DNA from: Planctomycetota bacterium
Lineage (GTDB): Bacteria > Planctomycetota > PUPC01 > JACPCR01
NCBI GenBank assembly: GCA_016179685.1
Contig: JACPCR010000070.1
Span: forward strand, 1-64,000
Direction of reading: 5' to 3'
Length of the DNA stretch: 64,000 nt
Part shown: positions 47,369-56,499 of the stretch, piece after piece
Numbering within the stretch: position 1 is the first letter of the stretch
Layout of the letters: every line of letters starts with the position of its first letter
Position numbers and translations under genes: made by a program
Notes under the pieces: model-generated
The model's input: only the letters and a program-made list of their open reading frames with translations
What the model was told of the DNA's origin: nothing
Database searches by the model: none

Positions 47369-48216
47369 CGGACTCGCAACTTCAATCGCGGCCCCATGGA
47401 GCAAGTTTTCTTGGCGCGCCAGCGCCCGTGCTCCGACGCGATGGTCCATACACCCATCCGATGCCGAGACGAAGTGCCGGGCAGGTGAGTTGTGGGACAG
47501 CCTGGTCTGCCCCCTCCCCTCCCCGAAAACGAAAATTGTTCGAAAATTTGCATGACAACTCCCAAAAAATGTGTAAACTTATATTCTAATGAAAGGGCAG
47601 GAAGGCCCCTCGCTGGATAGCGGACAGATAGAAACTGAAAATCCTCCCCGCAGCTTCAGAATTCCAGGGCACTCATCAGGGTAATGGTTTTTACCCCTGT
47701 CGCTTGTATCCTTGTATATCGAAGACGGAGGCGTATCGCTGAAAGCGGTTTTATCTCGCCTCCCCTTCCGGCGGAATGAAAATCACCTCTTCGCTTCTAG
47801 GGCCATAGCCAGTATCCCGATTCGACGATCGAAAGGTCGCCTGCCCTCCTAGCGGCGCCATGAAGCTGACATCCAGGTCAGCTCCGGATGCGAGTTGCGC
47901 ATTTGCCATGCAATAGCTTTAGTCAGGCTGCTCAAGAAGGCATCCTGATTTCTTCTCGGCCCGGTGCGGTCAGTATCGTGAGGCTTTCTAGCGGGTCCTT
48001 GCTCTCTCTATCTGGAATCGACATTACCTGCGCCCGACGGTCGCGGCCTCATTTTGGCCTCCACCATACCGCGGCGTGATGGCTTGTTATCGTGGCCAAT
48101 ACCTCTCCCAGAAATCGTCGCTGTGACGAGACCCGGTTGAGTCATCCCTTCTCAGCCCAGACGGCTTTTGCCATTTGGATCTTGTTTCTTAGCCCTTCCC
48201 TTCATCGGCGGACTTG
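47369..48216. other. 848-bp non-coding region upstream of rho
   Basis: No convincing gene. An AT-rich stretch (47536-47590) could hold a promoter but no clean consensus pair is seen. A 6-bp hairpin lies at 47680-47697 (GGGTAA/TTACCC). A long rho leader is common for autoregulation, so part may be transcribed. Confidence 0.5.
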
Positions 48217-49542
48217 ATGATGAGTTTCAATATCCGTAATCGCGATGGTTCCGGTCATCGCTCCTATGATAACCGGCGGCGTCATGATGCTCCTTCCAAT
48301 CACTCCGGCCACTCCGGTGGCCATCATGGCCACTCCGGCCGCCATGGCCGACCCGGATATTCCAGCCATCCCCAGCAGGGCCGCCAGGACCGTTATTCCC
48401 CGGAGGAGAATAGCCCCGAGCCTGCCGTCTCCGTCACCGGCGTCCTCGACGTCATCCCAGATGGTTTTGGCTTCCTCCGAACCCAGGCCACTTTCGAGCA
48501 GGGGGCGGATGACCCCTATGTGCCTGCTTCTCATATCCGCAACTACCGTCTTCGCGCCGGCAGCCTCGTCACCGGGACGATCCGGGGTCCCCGGAAGAAG
48601 GAGAAACATCCAACGCTGGAAACGATCGACCGGGTCGAGGGTATCGCCCCGGACCAGGTCGCCAACCGGCCGTGGATGACCGAACTGGTCCCTCTCGTGC
48701 CGAACCGGCGTCTGAGGCTCGAGACGAAACCCGAGGCCAGGGGCACACGCATCATCGATCTCCTCGTCCCGGTCGGCATGGGCCAGCGGGGTGTCATCGT
48801 GGCCCCGCCCAAAGCGGGTAAGACCATGCTGCTCCAAGAAGTCGCTCGAGCCGTGGCCACGAATTATCCCGAAATGCCCCTTTTCATCCTCCTCATCGAC
48901 GAGCGGCCTGAAGAGGTGACGGACTTCCGCAGCATGGGCGTGGGCACCGTCGTCGCGTCCAGTTTCGACAGTTCGCCTCAAAGCCACCTGCGCGCCGCCG
49001 AAATCACCCTCGCTCGCTGCCAGCGGATCGTCGAAGCCGGTAAAGACGTCTTCATGCTCCTCGATAGCCTGACACGCCTCACCCGCACGGCTAACGTCGC
49101 CAACCGAGGGACCGGACGGTCCCTCAGCGGCGGACTCGATCCTGCAGCACTCCAACTTCCCAGGACGCTCCTCGGCGCCGCTCGTAACATCGAAAATGGC
49201 GGCAGCTTGACCATCCTCGCCACGGCCCTCGTGGAAACCGATAGCCGAATGGATGATGTCATCTTCGAGGAGTTCAAAGGGACCGGAAACTGGGAGCTTA
49301 AACTGGACCGCAAGCTGGCCGACCGCCGGATTTTCCCGGCCTTCGACCTCTCCCAGAGCGGTACCCGGCGTGAGGAGATTCTCTATACCCAGGACGAAAT
49401 TGAAGCCGTCCGATACCTCCGCCGAGCCCTCCTCGATAGCGCGGTAAACCCTACCGCACAAATGGAACAGCTTCTACGCCTCCTGGACAAGCACAAGACC
49501 AATGGCGGAATCATCGATGAAGTCCTCCAGGTCGCACGGTAG
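48217..49542 (+). CDS. rho: Transcription termination factor Rho
   Basis: 441 residues from ATG 48217 (another ATG follows at once; GGCGGA is upstream). The RNA-binding cold-shock-like domain starts near 70 (GVLDVIPDGFGFLRT) and the ATPase has APPKAGKTMLLQ (Walker A), LLIDERPEEVTDF and DSLTRLTRTANV. The usual N-terminal helical Rho_N domain is absent; residues about 12-62 are instead His/Ser/Gly/Arg-rich. The gene ends in TAG that starts a family G-like TAGCGAAATGCTGTCCCC. Confidence 0.95.
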   Translation: MMSFNIRNRDGSGHRSYDNRRRHDAPSNHSGHSGGHHGHSGRHGRPGYSSHPQQGRQDRYSPEENSPEPAVSVTGVLDVIPDGFGFLRTQATFEQGADDPYVPASHIRNYRLRAGSLVTGTIRGPRKKEKHPTLETIDRVEGIAPDQVANRPWMTELVPLVPNRRLRLETKPEARGTRIIDLLVPVGMGQRGVIVAPPKAGKTMLLQEVARAVATNYPEMPLFILLIDERPEEVTDFRSMGVGTVVASSFDSSPQSHLRAAEITLARCQRIVEAGKDVFMLLDSLTRLTRTANVANRGTGRSLSGGLDPAALQLPRTLLGAARNIENGGSLTILATALVETDSRMDDVIFEEFKGTGNWELKLDRKLADRRIFPAFDLSQSGTRREEILYTQDEIEAVRYLRRALLDSAVNPTAQMEQLLRLLDKHKTNGGIIDEVLQVAR

Positions 49543-49690
49543 CGAAATGCTGTCCCCCATTTTCATCTGCGAAAATGCGTCCCCGTATTTCCCCAGATGA
49601 AGACCAGAAACGGATAAGCCTGCGTCAGCCGTTTCGCTCCTTTCTGCCGTCAAGCCCTTTCCCGCGCCTCAGCGACCTGCCAGGCGTGAC

Positions 49691-50407
49691 GTGAAAGTCG
49701 AATCGCCCATCCTCTACGAAGACGCGGACATCCTGGCCATCGACAAGCCTGAGGGAGTCCTGTCGCACCCTAACCCCGGTGGGAAGCGCGGATGTTGCGC
49801 CTTTACAGGCCGATACGACATGCGGGACCGCCGCTTTGATCACGGGGGCCGATCCCTCTGGCTGATCCATCGCCTCGATAAAGACACCTCGGGAGTCCTG
49901 CTCGCTGCCCGTTCCACCGATGCCGCGGCCCGACTCCGCAAACTCTTCACCGGACAGGACGTCCGGAAGTATTACATCGCCCTCGTCGCCGGCGTGCCGG
50001 GCCGACCTGAAGCCGATTGGCGGGATCACATCGAGACCCGACGGGAAACCGGCCGCGTGCGTTCCCACGTCCGCTCCACCTTCCCACCGAATGCCGGCCT
50101 CCATTACCGCCTGCTCCAAGCCGTCCCCAGACCACCGGCCGCCCTCCTTTCCATCCAGATTCTGACCGGCCGGACCCACCAAATCCGGGTCCAGTGCGCC
50201 TCCCGCAATCATCCGATCCTGGGTGACCGTGTCTATGGCGACTTCCAGGCGAATCGGAAATTCCGGCGCCTGGCCGGACTGAACCGCATGTTCCTTCATG
50301 CGGAGCGCATCGTGCTCCCTCACCCGCGCACGGGCCGGGCCATCGTGATCGAAGCCCCTCTCCCCGCTGTGCTCGGCGAGGTTCTGGATCGAATAAGGAC
50401 CCCTTAA
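49691..50407 (+). CDS. RluA-family RNA pseudouridine synthase
   Basis: 238 residues from a GTG at 49691. The catalytic aspartate is in WLIHRLDKDTSGVLLAAR, and LTGRTHQIRVQ, HPILGDRVYGD and LHAERIVLPHP are family landmarks. No S4 domain is present, so it is of the short RluC/RluD-like or TruC-like class. The rRNA or tRNA target cannot be assigned. It lies 148 bp after rho on the same strand. Confidence 0.9.
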   Translation: MKVESPILYEDADILAIDKPEGVLSHPNPGGKRGCCAFTGRYDMRDRRFDHGGRSLWLIHRLDKDTSGVLLAARSTDAAARLRKLFTGQDVRKYYIALVAGVPGRPEADWRDHIETRRETGRVRSHVRSTFPPNAGLHYRLLQAVPRPPAALLSIQILTGRTHQIRVQCASRNHPILGDRVYGDFQANRKFRRLAGLNRMFLHAERIVLPHPRTGRAIVIEAPLPAVLGEVLDRIRTP

Positions 50408-50509
50408 CAGCTCAGAATCTGGACCGCTTCGCAGGCAAACATTCGTCCAACCGGTGAGGGAGGTGGTGGGGAATCAGGAGCAGCATTACGAACCTCGCGG
50501 TCTCGTTTC

Positions 50510-50762
50510 GGTTTGACAGAAAGAAACAGAATCGGTACGAACCACGGAGAGCACGGAGAGCACGGAGAAAACCATCAAAGGTATTCCTCAGAATCCCTCC
50601 GTGTCCTCCGCGTCCTCCGTGCTTTGGCTTAGGTTTGCGTCCTCCAAATGATGAGGGTCTCTGGGCCTTGGTGGCTAATGAACAGTCTCCGTTTGGGGCA
50701 TTCCAAGCCCATAACAAGGGAAAAGCGACAAAACGTAAGTGTTTGCGTAGAGGGCTCTTATC
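50510..50762. repeat. Family A repeat, copy 2, reversed and fullest
   Basis: About 253 bp between the pseudouridine synthase and the GH95-like gene. It includes CCGTGTCCTCCGCGTCCTCC, then TTGGTGGCTAATGAACAGTC and AAAAGCGACAAAACG, i.e. both halves of copy 1 in the opposite orientation. Nothing else is seen in 50408-50786. Confidence 0.85.
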
Positions 50763-50786
50763 CATTTGTTTCACAGAAACCAAACC

Positions 50787-53171
50787 ATGTCCACCATCGT
50801 CCCTATCCGCCATGCCTCGGAAGTTCTCCCGGAATCTCATCTCCGTTTCAAAGCCGACCTGACCAGAAGAATCTCCACCCACGATATGGTCTGGGGCGAT
50901 CCTTCCGGTCCGCCCTCTTCCTGGAAAGAAGGCGCTCCCATCGGTAATGGCGATTTCGGGGCCCTGGTCTATGGATCCCCAGATAATCTTTGCCTGGCCA
51001 TGGGCAAGACGGACCTTTGGGACCGTTCCAGCACGGCCATGAGCCATTTTCCTCATGGTCATTTCGAGGACCTCCGGCAAGCCTACCTCAAACAAGACCG
51101 TCAGCGCTTCCAAGAGATTTGCGAAAGCGGCCCCAAGCACCCTCGGGCCCACGTCACTACCGCGGGCATGTTCCGCCTGCACCTCTGGGACGGCGACCTC
51201 CTCTCGCGGCCACAGCTTCGAGTGTCTCTCTGGGACGGAATCGCGGCCTGGAGCTTCAAGCCGCATGGGGTCGAAGGCGGCTCACCCCTACCCCGTTATA
51301 AGAGCCATGAGCCGACGGGCGTCGATATCCTCGCCTCACGAGCGTACCAGGTCATCGCTATCCGCATCCACAAGAACTTCTCCCCACCCTCGGCCGTCAC
51401 TTGGGAAATGTCCCGGTCCGAATATCCGCCTCATCCCCGGCCCACCGTGGGCCGCCGAGGGGCAGTCTCCTGGCTGCGGCAGCCCTTCTCTAACGATGAC
51501 GCCTATGCCGTCGCCATGGCCGCAACAGGTGGCGAAGTCCAGCCCTTCATCGCAGGACACCGAATCGTCGGCGAAATCCGCGGGAATGAAACATCCGAGC
51601 TCGTCGTCTACCTCGCCATCGTCTCGACACGGGATTCCGCCGACCCGGTCGCCGAGGCCTGTGCCCGACTTGTGGCCGCCCTATCCGCCGGTTACCCAGA
51701 GATTCTCCTGCGCCACCAGGCCTGGTGGCACGACTACTGGCGGCGAGCCTACGTCTGCATAGGCGACCCTGCGGTCGAAAAGTGGTGGTACACCTCACTC
51801 TACCTCTGCGCCTCCACGATCGAGCCCGGCAGGCAGTCACCCGGCCTGCAAGGCGTCTGGATCAAGGAAAACATCCCCGCCTGGTGCGGCGATTACCACA
51901 GCAACGTCAATCTCCAGGCGGTCTACTGGGGCCTCTTCGGCGCCAACCGCGTCGCATTTCTCGAACCCTATGCGCGCCTCCTCGAACAGATGGCCGGAAA
52001 GTGCCGCAAGGACACCCACCGCTATTTCCAGATGCGCGGCATCCGCTTCCCCCACGCCGGAGACCCCGACGGCCACGAGATGACCGGCGGCAACTGGTCA
52101 CACCTCGGCCTCAATCCCGGCGCATCGAGCTGGCTCACCCAGCTCCTCTGGCAAATCTACGACTACACGGGCGACCGCGAGTTTCTCCGAGGCCACGCCT
52201 ATCCCCTCCTCAAAGAGGTCGCCCTCTTCTTCCAGGACTATCTCCGGTGGGATGAGAAAGCCGGGCGATGGGCCATCGAGCCCTCTGTCCATTTCGAGTG
52301 CCGGATGCCGGGTTTCGAAGGCTGGGGCAAGAACAGCCTCTATGAGGTCACCCTGTTCCTCGGAGCCTTCCACCGAGCCATCGCCGCTGCGCGCGCTCTC
52401 GACGCGGACCCCGATCTGGCCGCGCAATGGGAAGCTATCCTCGCCCAGCTCCCCGATTTTCCTACCGACCCCCAGACCGGGAGCTGGATCACCTTCGAAG
52501 GACGCGACGAGCGCATGTCCGGTTCGCACCAGTATTCTCTGCCCCCGGTCTTCCCCGAGGAGCTGGTCAGCCTGTGGCACGGACCCGAACCGTGGAGACA
52601 GCAGGCCATCGCTACCCTCAACCACCCCGCCACGACCAAGTCCATCACCGGCCACGCCTGGTGCGGCGGCCAGGGCATCCGCGAGATCATCCGGATGGGA
52701 CAAGTCGACAAGGCCTTCGAGGCCGCCCGGTGGTCCAAGTCCGACAACGCCAACGGATTGATCCACAACTGGGCGAGCTATTTCGTGCAGGCCGACCACG
52801 GACCCGGCATGTGCAGCGTATTGACCGACATGCTGGTGCTCAGCCTCGGCGGAATCCTCCGCCTCTTCCCCTGTTTTCCTACCTCCGTGCCGGCCGCCTT
52901 CCACAGCCTGCGCGCGCCCGGCGGATTCCTTATCTCGGCCGAAAAACGCGGAGAGACCGTCGACTATGCCTTGGTCCAAAGCCTGGTTGGAAATTCCCTT
53001 CGCCTTGCCAACCCCTGGCCAGGCCGCGCCCGCCTGAGGGACCGCAGCTCCGGTCAGGTGCTCCACCACTCCGCAGACCGCGATCTCACCGTATCCACGA
53101 CGGCCGGCCAGGTGCTCCTCCTGGACCGCGAGGAAGCCCCGTTCGAGGCCATCCCAGCCATCGATCTCTAG
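50787..53171 (+). CDS. GH95-like glycoside hydrolase
   Basis: 794 residues from the ATG at 50787; an earlier in-frame ATG at 50766 lies at the edge of a repeat. No signal peptide is visible. GAPIGNGDFGALVYG near the N-terminus and WIKENIPAWCGDYHSNVNLQ plus SSWLTQLLWQIYDYTGD in the catalytic (alpha/alpha)6 barrel fit the GH95 alpha-L-fucosidase/galactosidase family. The Asn-X-Asn of NVNLQ matches the water-activating pair. The stop TAG (53169-53171) is also the first three bases of a family G repeat. Confidence 0.85.
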   Translation: MSTIVPIRHASEVLPESHLRFKADLTRRISTHDMVWGDPSGPPSSWKEGAPIGNGDFGALVYGSPDNLCLAMGKTDLWDRSSTAMSHFPHGHFEDLRQAYLKQDRQRFQEICESGPKHPRAHVTTAGMFRLHLWDGDLLSRPQLRVSLWDGIAAWSFKPHGVEGGSPLPRYKSHEPTGVDILASRAYQVIAIRIHKNFSPPSAVTWEMSRSEYPPHPRPTVGRRGAVSWLRQPFSNDDAYAVAMAATGGEVQPFIAGHRIVGEIRGNETSELVVYLAIVSTRDSADPVAEACARLVAALSAGYPEILLRHQAWWHDYWRRAYVCIGDPAVEKWWYTSLYLCASTIEPGRQSPGLQGVWIKENIPAWCGDYHSNVNLQAVYWGLFGANRVAFLEPYARLLEQMAGKCRKDTHRYFQMRGIRFPHAGDPDGHEMTGGNWSHLGLNPGASSWLTQLLWQIYDYTGDREFLRGHAYPLLKEVALFFQDYLRWDEKAGRWAIEPSVHFECRMPGFEGWGKNSLYEVTLFLGAFHRAIAAARALDADPDLAAQWEAILAQLPDFPTDPQTGSWITFEGRDERMSGSHQYSLPPVFPEELVSLWHGPEPWRQQAIATLNHPATTKSITGHAWCGGQGIREIIRMGQVDKAFEAARWSKSDNANGLIHNWASYFVQADHGPGMCSVLTDMLVLSLGGILRLFPCFPTSVPAAFHSLRAPGGFLISAEKRGETVDYALVQSLVGNSLRLANPWPGRARLRDRSSGQVLHHSADRDLTVSTTAGQVLLLDREEAPFEAIPAIDL

Positions 53172-53246
53172 CGAAACGCTGCCTCAAACCGACCCGTCTA
53201 GTTCGAGCGACCCATACCGAAATAGGATACGGCAAGCGCTTCGCTA
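53169..53246 (+). repeat. Family G repeat, fullest copy
   Basis: 78 bp with inverted ends: TAGCGAAACGCTGCC on the left and GGCAAGCGCTTCGCTA on the right. Its first three bases are the stop codon of the GH95-like gene. The other full-length match is at 20280-20353 (minus), with a short copy at 39692-39743. Confidence 0.8.
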
Positions 53247-53328
53247 ACCTGACGTCATTCGATCCGACGCCTCCTCCAGTAATCTGGCCTGCGCTTCCCG
53301 TGTGCGATCCCACAATCCAAATGGCCTC

Positions 53329-53556
53329 TTATAGCTCCGAATAGAAAATAACATACGGAAAACGTCGCACAATAAAGTAACGCAAGTCAGTGGCATTGTA
53401 TCGTGCCCCGAGCTGCGGGTTCTGTTGAATCCTTCCGATGGCTCGCTCGACCGCGGTTTTCAAATCCAATTCCAAGGCCGTCCTCTGTCGGTCGTAGAAG
53501 GCAATCGCCTCGTCCAGATCCACTCTGGCCTGGCTGTGGATGATGACCGGCTTCAC
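53329..53556 (-). CDS. ParE/RelE-type toxin
   Basis: 75 residues from a GTG at 53556 whose GTGA overlaps the antitoxin stop. IHSQARVDLDEAIAFYDRQR and the C-terminal RYFIVRRFPYVIFY fit the RelE/ParE fold (mRNA-cleaving or gyrase-poisoning toxin). The toxin frame is intact while its antitoxin is broken; either the toxin is inactive or control comes from elsewhere. Confidence 0.8.
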   Translation of the reverse strand: MKPVIIHSQARVDLDEAIAFYDRQRTALELDLKTAVERAIGRIQQNPQLGARYNATDLRYFIVRRFPYVIFYSEL

Positions 53557-53680
53557 GAATACTTCTTTCGAAGCTCGGTAAACCCTTGGCGGCCGGTTCG
53601 CCAACGGCCCTGCCGCTCCTAATCTCCTTCATCCTCCTCCCCAGAGCGAGCGCCGCTGCATCTCGAACTAAAAAATCCAT
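53553..53680 (-). pseudogene. Antitoxin remnant, truncated and frameshifted
   Basis: Frame 1 reads MKEIRSGRAVGEPAAK, the typical C-terminal part of a small antitoxin. One base appears missing near 53587-53590; in the next frame it continues as TELRKKYS and a stop that overlaps the toxin start, exactly the ending expected. The N-terminal DNA-binding part is not recognisable, so the gene is both shortened and shifted. Confidence 0.65.
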
Positions 53681-53724
53681 TCAGAAAAAGTGCGGCACTA
53701 TTTCTGAACCGATGGGCTGACCAC

Positions 53725-53930
53725 AATACTGTTCAGTTAAGTGCACAAACTGTCGCTTCCATACCGTTTGGCATTGACGGGGTCGAAGCGATGTGTTGGA
53801 GGTACGCCTCCCGGACTCGTCCCGCCGGGAGGGGTCCCGCTGGGATTCAGGCGTGGTCTTCTCGGACAACGGCTAAAGCCGTCACTCCAACCCCTGCCCA
53901 GCCCGCTCTGGCGCTTAACTGAACAGCATT
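53725..53930. repeat. Family E element, complete, MITE-like
   Basis: 206 bp bounded by 17-bp inverted repeats AATACTGTTCAGTTAAG (53725-53741) and CTTAACTGAACAGCATT (53914-53930), one mismatch. It carries no ORF. A second copy is cut by the window start (1-77). It stands between the broken antitoxin and fumC. Confidence 0.85.
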
Positions 53931-53934
53931 GGGG

Positions 53935-55341
53935 CTAACCACCTCCGCCAGAGCCCCCGCCCTTCTGGATGCCGCCTTCCGTCATCTTCGCCGGATCGAG
54001 GAGGGCGTCCAGCTCGGCACGGGACAGCTTCGTCATCTCCACCGCGACGTCCTTCAGGCTGCGCCCCTGGGCGTACGCCGTCTTCGCCACCTTCGCCCCC
54101 AGCTCATAGCCGATCACCGGGTTCAGCGCCGTCACCAGGATCGGATTCTTATCCACGAGCGACGCGATGTGCTCGCGATTCACCTTGAAGCCCTCGATGG
54201 CCAGATCGGCGAGCACGCGCGCGGCGTTGGCGAGCAGGGTCTCGGACTCGAGCACGTTGGCAGCGATCACGGGCAGCATCACGTTGAGCTGGAAGCTCGC
54301 CGACTGCCCGCCGACCGTCACCGTCACGTCGTTTCCAATAACCTGGGCGCAAACCATCATCATGGCTTCAGGGATCACCGGATTGATCTTGCCCGGCATG
54401 ATGCTCGACCCGGGTTGCAAGGCGGGTAGCACGATCTCGGCAGTGCCTGCAATGGGGCCGGAATTCATCCACCTCAGATCGTTGGCGATTTTCATGAGGC
54501 TCGCTGCCACGGTCTTGAGCTGGCCGCTCAACTCCACCGCCGCATCCGCCGCAGACAAGCTTTCAAAAAAATTGTCGCTCGGACGGAACGAAGCGCCAGT
54601 CCACTTCGCCAGCACGGCCGCCACACGGCCTCCGAATTCCGGATGGGCGTTGATGCCCGTTCCAACGGCCGTCCCACCCAGGGCAAGCTGTCCCAGTCGG
54701 GGAAAGACGCTCTCCACGCGCTCTCGGCCCTTCCGGACCTGCGCGGCCCATCCGCTCATCTCCTGGCTCATCCGAAGAGGCATCGCATCCATCAGGTGCG
54801 TCCGGCCCGTCTTGACTACGTCGTGCACCGTGGCGGCTTTCTTCACGATCACGTCGTGAAGATGCTGCAGCGAAGGGACCAGATGGTCCTTCGCCTCCAG
54901 ATAGGCCGCCACGCTGATCGCCGTCGGTATCACGTCGTTCGAGGACTGGCTCATGTTCACGTGATCGTTCGGATGCACCTTCTTCCCGAGGGAACGCGAC
55001 GCCAGGGTCGCGATCACCTCGTTCGCATTCATGTTCGTGCTGGTCCCCGACCCCGTCTGGAAGATGTCCACCGGAAACTGATCGTCGTACTTTCCCTCGG
55101 CGACGTCCCGGGCTGATTGTTCGATGGCCGTCGCCATGTCCGCCGGCATCAGCCCCAGCTCATGATTCGCCCTCGCACACGCGGCCTTCACCAGGCCCAG
55201 CGCCTTCAGAAAACTGCGCGGGAAAGACTGGCCGCTGATGGGAAAATTCTCCACCGCCCTCTGCGTCTGCGCCCCGTAAAGAGCCTTGGCGGGCACTCGC
55301 ACCTCCCCAAGAGAATCCTTCTCGATTCGATACTCGCTCAT
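53935..55341 (-). CDS. fumC: Class II fumarate hydratase
   Basis: 468 residues. The tetrameric TCA-cycle enzyme interconverts fumarate and malate. TGSGTSTNMNANEV, HPNDHVNMSQSSND, GRTHLMDAMPLRM and the signature GSSIMPGKINPV are in the usual order. The C-terminus ends in a Gly/Ser-rich stretch of about 10 residues not typical of FumC. Its stop is 4 bp from a family E element. Confidence 0.95.
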   Translation of the reverse strand: MSEYRIEKDSLGEVRVPAKALYGAQTQRAVENFPISGQSFPRSFLKALGLVKAACARANHELGLMPADMATAIEQSARDVAEGKYDDQFPVDIFQTGSGTSTNMNANEVIATLASRSLGKKVHPNDHVNMSQSSNDVIPTAISVAAYLEAKDHLVPSLQHLHDVIVKKAATVHDVVKTGRTHLMDAMPLRMSQEMSGWAAQVRKGRERVESVFPRLGQLALGGTAVGTGINAHPEFGGRVAAVLAKWTGASFRPSDNFFESLSAADAAVELSGQLKTVAASLMKIANDLRWMNSGPIAGTAEIVLPALQPGSSIMPGKINPVIPEAMMMVCAQVIGNDVTVTVGGQSASFQLNVMLPVIAANVLESETLLANAARVLADLAIEGFKVNREHIASLVDKNPILVTALNPVIGYELGAKVAKTAYAQGRSLKDVAVEMTKLSRAELDALLDPAKMTEGGIQKGGGSGGGG

Positions 55342-55498
55342 GTCAGACAGCCTCCCTCAACTGGTCGTAGACCGGGCCGGGGCCCGTTTCCCACCGCCAG
55401 CTTCATTCTGGCAGATTCCGGCAGGTTTGGAAAGCCACAACGACAAATGTCCTCCCCGCGGCTTGCACCCGTACAGAGGTCGGAGTAGAAATGAATTC

Positions 55499-55532
55499 GA
55501 AATCCGCAAGCCTGAAAGGCGCAGCGGATTTC
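55499..55532. repeat. Family B hairpin, copy 6
   Basis: GAAATCCGC (55499-55507) pairs with GCGGATTTC (55524-55532). It lies 16 bp upstream of the next gene start. Confidence 0.75.
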
Positions 55533-55548
55533 AATAGAGGACATTCCC

Positions 55549-56280
55549 ATGTCAGGCGCTCTTCCCTGGTGGCCGCTCTACGCACTTGGAGCCGCGGGCC
55601 TGCTGCTCGCCCTGGTCCCTTCGGCATGGCTGGCCTGGCGCGTAACGCTCCGCTTCCGGGACCGGGCTCACCAAAACCTCGCGCCCGCCCCCGGCCTTGC
55701 TCGCATCCTCCTGGCCTTTACGGCTTCTTGCCTCGGCTCGGTCCTCTTCGCCCTCGCCGTCTGCCTGGCCGTCCATTTCCACGGATACCAATCCCTCACC
55801 TCGCGGCATCTCGCCGCTGAAATTGAATGCCTGGGCACCCTCGGACCCGAATCGTTCGAGGTCCTCTTCACCCCCGTCCGCGACGGCGAGCGCGATGCGC
55901 CGCGGCGTTTTGTCCTGAAAGGCGACCAGTGGAGCATCGGCGCCGACGTCCTCCAGTGGCGTCCCTTTATGCACGCCCTCGGTTTCCATACCGTATACAA
56001 GGTGACTCGCCTCGAAGGCCGATACCTGCTCGCCTCCGGCCAGGCCCGAAAACCCATCACCGCTTACGACCTGAACGGGGGCACCGACGCCGCCTGGCTG
56101 GGCCTTTATCAAGGCGGTCGCACATGGCCCTACCGATACTTCGTCGAAGCCGTCTATGGCAACGCCGTCTACCAGTTCCCTGAAGTCGGGTCCGTCTACA
56201 AAATCTACGTCACCGCCAGCGGCCTCATGGCCGTCCAGGAACCCCGGCCGACACAGGACCCGCGACGGCCGAGGACTTAA
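55549..56280 (+). CDS. Unknown two-TM membrane protein
   Basis: 243 residues with TM helices at about 9-30 and 50-76 and a soluble C-terminal domain of about 165 residues outside or inside the membrane. GDQWSIGADVLQW, YKVTRLEGRYLLASG and AWLGLYQGGRTWPYRYFVEAVYG are conserved-looking stretches. I do not recognise a named function. GAGGACATTCCC precedes the ATG. Confidence 0.7.
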   Translation: MSGALPWWPLYALGAAGLLLALVPSAWLAWRVTLRFRDRAHQNLAPAPGLARILLAFTASCLGSVLFALAVCLAVHFHGYQSLTSRHLAAEIECLGTLGPESFEVLFTPVRDGERDAPRRFVLKGDQWSIGADVLQWRPFMHALGFHTVYKVTRLEGRYLLASGQARKPITAYDLNGGTDAAWLGLYQGGRTWPYRYFVEAVYGNAVYQFPEVGSVYKIYVTASGLMAVQEPRPTQDPRRPRT

Positions 56281-56323
56281 TGCATCGGTTGATAAGTTTG
56301 TCACAAGTTTTTGGCGCTTACAA

Positions 56324-56461
56324 CCCTCACCCCGACCCTCTCCCAAAGGCAGAGGGGATGTTGATGTGATGTCACTTGTTTTTCGTGCCTCTTCAGCCCA
56401 TCCACCTGAACAGTTACGAAAACCTTCTCCCTCTCCCCCTGGAACATGGCCGGGGTGAGGG
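56324..56461. repeat. Family H inverted pair
   Basis: CCCTCACCCCG (56324-56334) and CGGGGTGAGGG (56451-56461) bound a 138-bp segment with CCCTCTCCC and CTCCCTCTCCCC tracts. This kind of pair is widespread in bacterial intergenic DNA. Confidence 0.7.
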
Positions 56462-56499
56462 AAAACCTGGGAAGAATTTGTGAAAGGTCCGCTTAACCC

